Shown here: in pieces, positions 55,708 through 64,000 of the stretch
Position numbering within the stretch: position 1 is the stretch's first letter
Layout of the letters: each line of letters begins with the position of its first letter
DNA from: Ptychodera flava
Taxonomy: Eukaryota; Hemichordata; Enteropneusta; Ptychoderidae
Direction of reading: 5' to 3'
Assembly: GCF_041260155.1 (NCBI RefSeq)
Contig: NC_091944.1
Location: forward strand, 18,015,772-18,079,771
DNA: 64,000 nt
Position numbers and translations under genes: made by a program
The notes under the pieces: generated by a model
Seen by the model: the letters and a program-made list of their open reading frames with translations, nothing else
What the model was told of the DNA's origin: nothing
Databases searched by the model: none

Positions 55708-57180
55708 AATTGAACCTATTATTATTCGCATTATTATTTCTATATAATACTTATATTAATTATTATTATTATTATTACACTGTATTTAAAGAGGGTATCT
55801 GATTACAGTAAAGTAATTGTAATTTCCATCAGAGCAAGAGGCAAAATATACAAACAAATTATCGAATAAACAAAAACATATGGAATAGACGAACAGAACA
55901 GGAGATGTCGAAGACAAAATAAAAACAGGCTAGTCTAAGTCAGAGCCTTCATTACATATTTCATGAAAAGATAACATGTAGTTTTGATTTATACGTCGAC
56001 AAGGCTTCACAGTCACGGATAGTTGGGGAATGGAATCCCAGATTTTAGTAGCTCGATATACAAATGATCTTTGACCCATGCCTGTCCTAAACATTGGTGG
56101 GTAAAGGTTACCATTACTAGAACTACGAGTATTTAAATGATCCATTTCTGAGAGAGGTTGGAATAGATCACTAATATAGCTTGGTGCGAGACCATTTAAA
56201 GCTTTGAAAGTCATAACAGCAGTAAAGTATTCAATATGTAAATCTATGGGCAACCAGTGCAAACTAACGAAAACTGTTCGAGAAGGAAAAGTCGTGTCAA
56301 CTCCGAGAATTGCCTTACCAGCCCTTTTCTGGAGTTTGTATAATCTTTGGAGATTGGTCTTAGACGCACTAGCCCAAACAGTAGTCAATTACAGACAAGA
56401 ACGAAGCGTTAAAACTAGCAAAAGAACACTCCTTTGAGAAAAGGGGCGTAGTCGTCTTATAACACCAATTCTTGCAGACGAGTCTGTATAAATTATCTAT
56501 GTGGTCATCCCAGCATAAATGTTGTCTATTTGAACACCAAGTAGTTTGTGAACAGCAACACTGTCAATGAGAGTATCATTGTCTGAATGTGAAATGAAAT
56601 ATCAGAGTCGGCTAAGTTATAAATTTTGGGGCGAGACGCAACAATCATATATTTTGTTTTTGTGCCGTGCTATTGTTATGAACCCAGTTTGAGATTGGAA
56701 CGAGATCTCCATTCAGTCTCCCCTCAACTTGTTCAATGTCAATTCCGGAAAGACGAAGTTTGGTCATCGGCAAACATATCTAAGCTTCCATGTTGAGGCA
56801 AAGTGGAAGATCATTAATGAAGATCAAAAACAGAAATTGACCCAAAATGGACCCTGAGATACACCACACGTAATCGACAAAATATCGGAGTGTACACCTA
56901 AATAGATAACAAATTGGCTTCTTCCTGTAAGGTATGATTGAAACCACTTCAGTGACAAATCAGAAAGCCTGAAAACAGAAAGTTTTCTCAGCAAAATGTT
57001 ATGATCAACAAGGTCAAAAGCTTTTTTACATAAATCTAAAAACAATACACCACTATACAATCCTTCATCCATATTCTGTAAAAGCTGGTCAGTTACCTTG
57101 ACTAAAGCAGTGTGACAAGAGTGATATTGTCTAAAACCAGATTGTGAGCTGACAAAAAGATCATTTGAATGCATAAAATT
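55708..57180 (-). pseudogene. Decayed 5'-truncated LINE, minus strand (CR1/jockey-type reverse transcriptase)
   Basis: Reading leftward from about 57174, reverse-transcriptase blocks appear: QSGFRQYHSCHTAL, then FLDLCKKAFDLVDH (motif A region, 57174-56824), then GVSQGPFWVNF, then in other frames an INDLP and FADD-like catalytic stretch (about 56830-56745). The thumb/C-terminal region is at 56388-55930 (LQKRAGKAILG, LHWLPI, KALNGLAPSYISDL, KIWDSIP). Several frameshifts and stops separate them. A TAA/ATT-rich tail at 55708-55780 marks the 3' end. ORF1 and endonuclease are missing. It is a different lineage from the + strand LINE at 41 kb, judging by the low similarity. Confidence 0.85.
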
Positions 57181-57591
57181 GTACAGACAAATATAAACAT
57201 GACGTCAGAGCGTATTTTTGAAAATCCAACTTTGAAAAACCAAAAAGTTTTTGACCAAATTTGGAAAAGTGCGCGGTCACGTGACCGTAGTGTTGTCTGC
57301 ATCTTTAAAACAATGGCGGGTGATTAGCAACGAGCCTCTCTTGAAAAAAAGACAGATTTCCCATTCCAGCAGCGTCGGAACTTGAACAGATCATCGACGA
57401 AAAATATTCAAGTGCAACCAAGGATGTTGCAAGGTGTATGCCAAGAATATTTTTTGTGAATAAATTGGTACTACTGTTACCGCTGTGGAGAAATCGCCGT
57501 GTAAACTTGTCACAATGGATTGTTGCGGTGCACAATATCAAAACACATGAAAAGCCACAACATAATACAAGATGAGCGTGTAGCGTGTTAT

Positions 57592-57790
57592 AGAACACCT
57601 ATAACCTGGTCTTTATTCGGGCTATAGCGCCTATTTATTAGCTCTTGTGGCCGGAACGCATCGCTGTACCCCTTTGCCCGTTGGTCTCGGGGAATAGGGG
57701 ACTGTGTTTCTGGTAACGCGCCGTACGATCCCTCGGGGCAGTAAACGGGCGCTATAGCCCTTATGACCAGGTAAAAGGTGTTCGCTATGA
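57592..57790. mobile_element. About 200-bp element with roughly 45-bp inverted ends
   Basis: The left side GAACACCTATAACCTGGTC...GGGCTATAGCGCC pairs with the right side GGGCGCTATAGCCC...GACCAGGTAAAAGGTGTTC. Pairing continues outward less perfectly. The centre is GC-rich compared with its surroundings. No transposase; family unknown. Confidence 0.7.
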
Positions 57791-59282
57791 ACGCTTTAAT
57801 TGCAACAGTTACCAGAGAGCTTTTCTCAGCCAGTGTTTCGGTGAGCAGGTGTAACCAGGTGAAATTTTGCATTACCTGTTTAGAGAATTCAAAGCCGTTC
57901 ATATAGACACACTGTCGTTTAACTTATGTGTTATGTTTTATAGTAATGTTCGCGTGTAAGACAGCTCTCCAACGTTGAGTCAGTATCACACATTGCATTC
58001 ATATGTGGTTATCCGCCCATATTGAAGTAGTGCATTTTTACACGACCTGTTTATCATCTAAGCTACGTAATCTGATTTTCATTCTTGGTAGAGTCATCTA
58101 TTAGATTTAAATGTACTTTTTTTGAGTGATTACTGTTACATTTAATATGAAACTTTATTGTTTGCTACGCTTATTTACACTAGTGTATTAATACACAAGT
58201 AAGTGAGAGGGAGAAGCGTGGAGGCTTGAGAAAATTTGGCCGTCCTGATGTTGTAGCTCCCAACAAATGGATCGCCGAGTCAAAAAATATTCCAGATTCA
58301 GCATGATAGTAAAATTATATTAGAGTAGCATTCCAAGATTGTGTGGGATCGACCACAGAGAGACTGAACACAGATCACGGCTGTTTCGCTCGATTTTATC
58401 CAAGGAGGTAGGAAAAGCATGTACACTGTCTACGGCGCCCATAGTCGCTGTGTTTGCCATGTGATCAGTTGAGCGATTCACGAACACTCATATTGAGAGA
58501 CAGTCTGCGGTTGTCAAACACAGAGACATTGACAAGCAGGTCATGTAAGGCGATCCATGTTAAAAGCTAGAGTGTCAGGACGGAGGCTCCACAATTCAAC
58601 CATTTTTCTAAGCAAGTAACTCTAAGCATATTTGACACTTCTGAGTGAAAACGCTCAGTACATTTCACGGGTAAGTCGCTAGCCGTGGAAGTGGCCATAC
58701 AGAGTTTTTTGTGTTGTACGGACTCGATGCATTCCAAAACAATGAAGCAAAGGTGTTGTAGGTTGTGAACCACAGTACGATAGAACTGTCGGATGCTCTG
58801 CTGCTGTATATGGATAACTACTTTATGTCAAAGAAGTTTCCAGTGGAGAATGTACAAGGCTGTCCTGTGTGTATCAGTAACGTTTGACTGGCTGATTGAA
58901 TAATGGACACTAATCAGCTGGAACAGAACATTAAGTGCCTACACTTGCTGATCGGACAGTAAAACTTTATCAGCACTGGTCATCATACAAAGTGCTGTGT
59001 AGTAACGGGTTAGCTTTTCTAAGTTAAGTTGTTTTGCACTCGAGTTCGAGCATTTGTATTGTCCTTAGACAAAATTCATGACTGTCGTTTTATTTTAACA
59101 CAAGAATTCAACAGAATATCTCCGTGTGTTGTGAGTGATTTCCATCTATGCTTACCCAAGTGACCTCTATCATCAAAATTAACTGTGTCAATCTGAACCA
59201 CCCGGCCCCGTTCTCTGTAGATAAATTTTTGCTGAGCATTTGCCTTACTCAAACCATGTATGAAACAAAATGCTTACAAAAA
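57791..59282 (+). other. Region likely to contain the 5' LTR of the gypsy-type element
   Basis: No gene is recognised. A tRNA-Lys-like primer binding site starts at 59283 and the bases just before it read TGCTTACA (59271-59278), a plausible LTR 3' end. TGTAAG, the inverse of CTTACA, occurs at 57955 and 58545. Either could be the LTR start, giving an LTR of about 1.3 or 0.7 kb. The 3' LTR is beyond the window, so the boundary cannot be fixed. Confidence 0.35.
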
Positions 59283-59300
59283 GGGCGCCCAACGTGGTGC
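59283..59300 (+). promoter_or_regulatory. Primer binding site, tRNA-Lys type
   Basis: GGGCGCCCAACGTGGTGC differs at two of 18 positions from the tRNA-Lys-complementary site TGGCGCCCAACGTGGGGC used by many LTR elements. It sits 160 bases before the gag-like frame, where a primer binding site is expected. Confidence 0.7.
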
Positions 59301-59461
59301 CGTTGGATTTGATACCCCACAGGTGTATTGACGGTTTTTACTCAGATTAAGAGGACACTTGTGCTTGGAAATCATACACACATACAAGTACTTGAATGGA
59401 AAATAACTTTGAATTTTCTATGTAAGAAAAGTATAGTAATAGTACGCAGTGTACATTTAAG

Positions 59462-60827
59462 TTGCATCTGATGAGCTTTACTACTATACTACATTTATTG
59501 TTTGATATCATATATAGAAGTCAGCATGGAGAGACCACAAGGGTATGCCGTTTCAACCCCAAGGGATTGGACAGTAATACTGATATCCCACCTCTCGTTG
59601 ACCCCGTCAAAGTTAAATTAGAGTCTAAATTGACCCCTAATACACTACCAAAGAAAAGTGTCAGTATGCGGGAAAGATTGGCCATGTCTTTAGCAGAGGC
59701 AAAGAGGTATGAACGTCAACCGGTTCAAAATGAAACAAAGGGATATGATTTGGGACCTTACGCACCTATTATTAATACCCCTTCAGTGGGCAGGGGGGGG
59801 AGTCTGATTTTAGCCATTTCACCCCACATGCTTTCACCTCCCCTGCGTGTCGACTTTCACCGTGAACTCAAAAGTGAGGGCAGTGTAATCTTTGAAGTAT
59901 GAAGCACGAATTTGAGAGGATGGTGGAAGTAAGTACATATGACGATAGAGTACTTATGCAAGCCATAGAAAGATCTCTAAAGGGTGAAGGACGAGCTGCA
60001 GTTATCTATCTTGACCATGCGATGATACCAGAGATGATTGAAAAACTCGAAAGTATCTACAGTCAAGTTGAGACAGGACAATCACTGTCTTTTCAAGTTC
60101 TATACAGGAGTCTGCAAGAAGAAAATGAACCGGTAGCTGTATACAGGCCTCGTTTGGAACATTGAATGTATTCTCCCAGCGTCAGAGGTACAGTGAGCAG
60201 AGACGCAGTTGACAGAATGTTTAGAATAACTGTCTTCAGAGAGCTGAGAGCTGAATGAGTTGCTGACATTACAAGACATGATCTACATAAACGCGAAACT
60301 TACATGCAACTATTTCGAGTAGCCAGAAATGAGGAACAAGAAATAAAGGACAGAGAAGATCACCAGCTCAAGGGTTAAAGGTTGCCAGCTGGTAGAGTTC
60401 ACCAGTCCACCAACCCTGACGATGATTCTCAGGCTGAGAGCACAGAAACTGAAACACTCAGAGTTCAGTAAACATGGGGTTGATGGGACAAATGGCAAAG
60501 ACACTGCGCTTGATGCAAGAACAGCACGAATCAGACCACAAGACAGTAGAGTCTCTACAAAAGATGGTCAGTGATCTGAATACAAAATTGTCCAAAAGAG
60601 AGATTGAAAGTCATCGCAACGACAGGAGTGGAAGTGAAGTTGAGAGGTTACGCAGAGAATTAAGTGAAGAGCGAAGAAAGTTAGATGAGACCAGAAGAGA
60701 CTTGTCTGAGGCGAAAACCAAACTATCAGATTTGTGACGATCTGGTAAGGGAGTCAGCAATAACAAGAACAAGAAATCATTTAATTGTTTCAACTGTGGT
60801 GAACCAGGTCACAGACCAAGAGACTGT
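59462..60827 (+). pseudogene. gag-like gene (capsid and zinc knuckle), broken
   Basis: Frames 59462-59902 and 59899-60165 are adjacent pieces in different phases. The second has the capsid-type pattern of gypsy and PNMA-related Gag (LMQAIERSLKGEGRAAV, then YSQVETGQSL and a Y-SLQ-E-EPV-Y-RLE block). A charged coiled-coil-like frame follows at 60474-60737, and a perfect CX2CX4HX4C zinc knuckle lies in another phase at 60786-60827 (CFNCGEPGHRPRDC). Stops at 60163 and elsewhere break the product. Confidence 0.75.
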
Positions 60828-61028
60828 ACCGTCCCAAAGAGCAATTCACCTACTGACAGCCAGCAGGTTGTTGACAGCCAAATTACCTCAAAATGTCACA
60901 ATAAAAAGCCGACAAAAAATGACGTGACACAGTCCAGATGACACACAAGCAAGGCAAGACCTCATCGCAACAAAAACCAAAAGCGAAATGGACAGGCTAG
61001 ACCTATCGACGGTGCGGTCTTAGGTCCC

Positions 61029-61586
61029 TTGAACGAGGAAACTGCCAGTGTGAATGGAGTGACTTGCAAATGTTTAGTAGACACGGGGTCTCAAGTGACC
61101 TCAGTCAGTCAAACCTTCTTTGAGGAGAGCTTGGGTTCTCTCCCATTTTCCTCTTTAGATGAGCTATCGGAGACACGAGTGTCTACTGATGACATTCTGC
61201 ATTATTTGGTAACCATGGAAGTCAAAGTGTCTTTTCCAGTCCAAGTATTTGGAGATCCGGAGGAAAAGCTGATTTTGGCATTAATGGTACCCGATAATAA
61301 ATATAATTGCAGAGTACCGATAACAGCTGGCACTAATTGGCTGAACTCATATAAGGAGACCCTATACAAATCTGAAAAACACAAAGTTGGCAGGAGTTAC
61401 AGGATTACTGGTACAGGTCGCAATGTTTTAAACACGCTACATGCAAGAGACAAATTCATTGGGAAGACAGGCAGTCTAGGAATGGTCCTTACTTCATTGG
61501 AGACTCCACTTGTCGTCGTTCCCTATCAGTCAGCTTGGGTTACCGGAAGGATGAAACCAGGACCGATTGGGACAAAGTTGATGTAA
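61029..61586 (+). pseudogene. Retropepsin-like aspartic protease domain of the gypsy-type element
   Basis: An open frame of 185 codons. LVDTGSQVTSV near its start holds the DTG active-site triad of retropepsins. Further on, an AGTNWLN block matches the flap-to-C-terminal part seen in gypsy elements. It is separated from gag and from reverse transcriptase by stops, so it is an isolated domain of a dead copy. Confidence 0.8.
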
Positions 61587-61840
61587 CGGTGGAACCGGAG
61601 GGGAAATGGAGTGAGTCTGGTGGATGGATGATCGACCCAATGATAGTTACTGTTGAGTGTGGGTGTAAAAAGTCAAAATGCCATTGATGATACACAACGA
61701 CTCTCCGGATCCAGTAACGATTCGACCTGGAGAGGTGGTTGGATATGCAAAAGCAGTCAGACGAATTGACCCAGACTCTATCTCAGCCACACAGTCTCAG
61801 CGGGCTGGGGATACGAAACCCGAGTGTAGGGTTATGACCA

Positions 61841-62720
61841 GTGGGAGGCCTAGATTTTGATATGAGTGACTCGATCTTGACCAAAGAACAGATGTATCAT
61901 GTCAAAGAAATGTTTGACCGTAACGGTGAAGTCTTCTCCAAGGCTGAAAATGACTTTTGTAGATGCACCACAGTAAAGCATGAAATTCACTTGACCAGTG
62001 AAGAGCTGATACGCCAACCCTATCGTAGGATACCTCCAGCACACTATGAGGAAGTTAGACTTCTCCTGAAGGACATGTTGAGTAGTGGAATTATACGCGA
62101 GTCACAGAGCCCATACGCTTCTCCAGTCGTACTTGTAAATAAAAAAGATGGAGGAGTCAGACTATGCGGGACTATCGCAAACTAAACAATGTGACTGTTC
62201 TCGACTCCTACCCCATCCCACAGATAGAGGAAGGATTGGATATTTTGAGAGGCTCTCGTTGGTTTACATCGATCGATTTGAAGAGCGGATATTGGCAAAT
62301 TGCCATGGCAGAAAAACACATCGAAAAGACTGCTTTCGTAACACCACTTGGCTTTTACGAGTGCATCAACATGCAAATGGATTTAAAGTGTGCAGGAGCA
62401 ACTTTCCAGAGGACCATTGAGCGTTACCTTGGTGATTATAATATGAAGATATGTTTAGCCTATTTGAATGACATTATTGTGTTCTCTGACACATTTGAAG
62501 TACATTTAGATTGACTTGAGAAAGTATTCAGGAGACTACATGAATTTGGTTTAAAGATCAAACACACCAAATGTCAGCTGTTTAGGAACAGAGTTAAATA
62601 CCTTGGCCACATTGTGTCTGAGGAGGGAGTGGAAACAGATCCTGAAAAGACTGCCGCACTCAAGAAATGGCCTGAGCCAAGGAACATCAAAGAGTTGAGA
62701 ACTTTTCTCGGCCTTGGACA
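61841..62720 (+). pseudogene. Reverse transcriptase domain, frameshifted and mutated
   Basis: The frames 61841-62185 and 62164-62514, then 62515-62720, together cover fingers and palm. ASPVVLVNKKDGGVR and DYRKLN mark the start, FTSIDLKSGYWQI carries motif A, FVTPLGFYE follows, and the catalytic box reads YLND (62461-62472) where the family has YLDD. There is a frameshift near 62160-62170 and a stop at 62512-62514. After the AALKKWPEP and RTFLGL blocks the sequence jumps directly to integrase; the connection and RNase H domains are missing. Confidence 0.88.
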
Positions 62721-63765
62721 GGAATGTACACTGGATCTGCTGCGTCAGAGATTTTACTGGCCCAAGATATCCAAAGATGTGAAGAACAGAGTCCTGACGT
62801 GTGAAAGGTGTACCAGAAGGAAAAATCCAGCTGGCGCCAAATCAAGAGCCCCACTAGTGAATATACAAACCAATCAGCCTCTGGAGTTGGTCTGTATGGA
62901 CTTCTTGTCATTAGAGGAATCCAAAGGAGGTATCAAGGACATTCTCGTCATAACAGATCACTTCACCAAGTATGCTGTTGCAATACCCACACGTAACCAA
63001 ACTGCAAAGACCACTGTGAAACATCTGTTTGAGCAGTTTATGGTACACTATGGATTCCCGTGCAGACTACACTCCGACCAAGGTCGTAATTTTGAAGGAC
63101 GCATTATCAGGGAATTATGTAAGATAACAGGTGTGGAGAAATCTAGAACATCGCCTTATCACCTGCAAAGCAATGGGCTTTGTGAACGATTTATCCGCAC
63201 GCTCCTTGAGATGTTAGGAACATTGGACAACGAGAAGAAAAGTAATTGGAAAGACTACGTTGCTCCCCTGGTGCACGCCTACAATTGCACAAGACATGAC
63301 AGTACAGGATTTTCACCATACTATTTAATGTTCGGCAGACATCCGCGTCTACCTATGGATGTTTACCTTGGTGTGCAACCAGAAGACACTACTCTAGAAT
63401 CTCCAGGGTCATATGTAAATGACTTAAGAAATCGTCTTGAGTTTGCTTATGATCAAGCCACAAAAGCTGCCAGTAGACGTGCAGAAGAAAACAAAGAGAG
63501 ATATGACCAGTGTGTACATGATATAGTACTACACAAAGGAGACAGAGTGCTAGTGAAGAACATAAATCTACGAGGCAAGATCAAATTGCCGATCGTTGGG
63601 AGGCAGAGCCATACAGAGTAGTTAAGAAACTTGATGACAGCTTGCCCGTTTATGTCGTTGAGGGCGAGTCAAGCAAAAAGAAGAGAACGCTGCATCGCAA
63701 TTTACTACGCGTATGCCACAGCCTTCAAGCAGAAGAACCTCATACAAGACCAAAACTGTGAGGAA
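62721..63765 (+). pseudogene. Integrase domain of the gypsy-type element, N-terminally clipped
   Basis: The frame continues without a stop from the reverse transcriptase remnant. The zinc-finger half with CERC is kept (LTCERCTRRK), but the two His of the HHCC motif are lost in the deletion. The core has Asp at 62899 (CMDFLS), Asp at 63076 (HSDQG) and Glu at 63184 (LCERF), exactly the D,D(35)E spacing. A frameshift near 63590 moves the rest (PYRVVKKLDDSLPVYVV, RTLHRNLL) to another frame. Acidic C-terminal sequence continues to the window end. Confidence 0.88.
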
Positions 63766-64000
63766 GATCCATCACAAGATAGATCAACTCTTCAAAGTGA
63801 GAGTGAGTCAGATACAGATGATGAGTATGAAATTGGTTTGTACCCATATAAATTACCCTTCACACCAAAGAGATATGAATCACGTAAGAATCAACTGTTA
63901 TCATACCTGGATCGTAGTGATGAAACTGTTGAGAGTATGGCCAGTGAAACTTGCATTTCTGTGTCAGAGAGGGGTAATACAGAAATATCCCCAGAAGAAC

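Larger units (their letters stand above)
59283..64000 (+). mobile_element. Defective Ty3/gypsy-type LTR retrotransposon (3' end outside window)
   Basis: The order is primer binding site, gag with CCHC knuckle, aspartic protease, reverse transcriptase, integrase, which is the Ty3/gypsy order. It is interrupted by stops and frameshifts in gag and pol, a substituted catalytic residue, and a deletion joining reverse transcriptase to integrase without RNase H. No envelope-like gene is visible before base 64000. It is therefore a dead copy that could move only with help from an intact relative. Confidence 0.9.

Noticed and set aside
57350..57580. Frame with ASELEQIIDEKYSSATKDVA, faintly like the N-terminus of Crypton-type recombinases
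   Set aside because: Too short, no start codon, no catalytic region nearby; resemblance is weak and from memory.

Overview
This window is eukaryotic genomic DNA from an invertebrate. Genes are split by GT-AG introns of 1 to 6 kb, the DNA is AT-rich, and there are many microsatellites and non-autonomous transposons. A family of short collagens with a sponge 'short-chain collagen C4'-type C-terminal domain fits a marine invertebrate. A hemichordate or another invertebrate deuterostome is my best guess, but the sequence alone does not settle it. All host genes that I can support lie on the + strand. I see no rRNA, convincing tRNA, CRISPR or prokaryotic feature.

Layout. (1) 1-21.3 kb holds two tandem genes of the gamma-butyrobetaine dioxygenase (BBOX) family. 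The first is present only as its last two exons (211-377, 2039-2205). The second is complete in five exons (7488-8353, 13729-13834, 14124-14320, 19455-19621, 21169-21329). (2) 21.3-26.1 kb is intergenic and filled with inverted-repeat elements. (3) 26.1-52.5 kb is a tandem array of short transmembrane collagens. Gene A has five exons (26126-26308, 29510-29609, 30270-30518, 31633-31806, 34635-35113). Gene B has five exons (36836-37018, 40098-40191, 45903-46157, 46740-46913, 48057-48535). Copy C shows only exon 1 (50421-50603). A and B each encode a predicted 394-residue type II membrane protein: a short basic cytoplasmic tail, one membrane helix, a stalk, 29 uninterrupted Gly-X-Y triplets and a ten-cysteine C-terminal domain. 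(4) 52.5-57.8 kb is repeat-rich. It includes a tandem array carrying X-box-like (RFX) palindromes and a decayed LINE on the minus strand. (5) 59.3-64 kb is a defective Ty3/gypsy-type LTR retrotransposon that runs off the end.

How the genes relate. The BBOX-like enzymes would carry out the last hydroxylation of carnitine synthesis, using Fe(II), oxygen and 2-oxoglutarate. The collagen array is a separate family expansion in which promoter region, intron 1 and intergenic DNA were copied along with the exons. Nothing in the sequence links the two gene families functionally.

Mobile DNA shapes most of the window. There are five TTAA-flanked (piggyBac/Kolobok-like) non-autonomous elements, a pair of 213-bp MITEs, two small foldbacks with 9-bp target duplications, and a pair of 21-23 bp palindromic insertions with 8-bp duplications (one has a matching empty site in the same window). 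A three-level nest (Helentron-like tandem element, LINE inside it, second tandem element inside the LINE) fills intron 2 of gene B. Exon boundaries come from splice signals, phase agreement and paralogue comparison done by eye. Terminal coordinates of repeats are accurate to a few bases where a duplication or TTAA is named, and approximate elsewhere.
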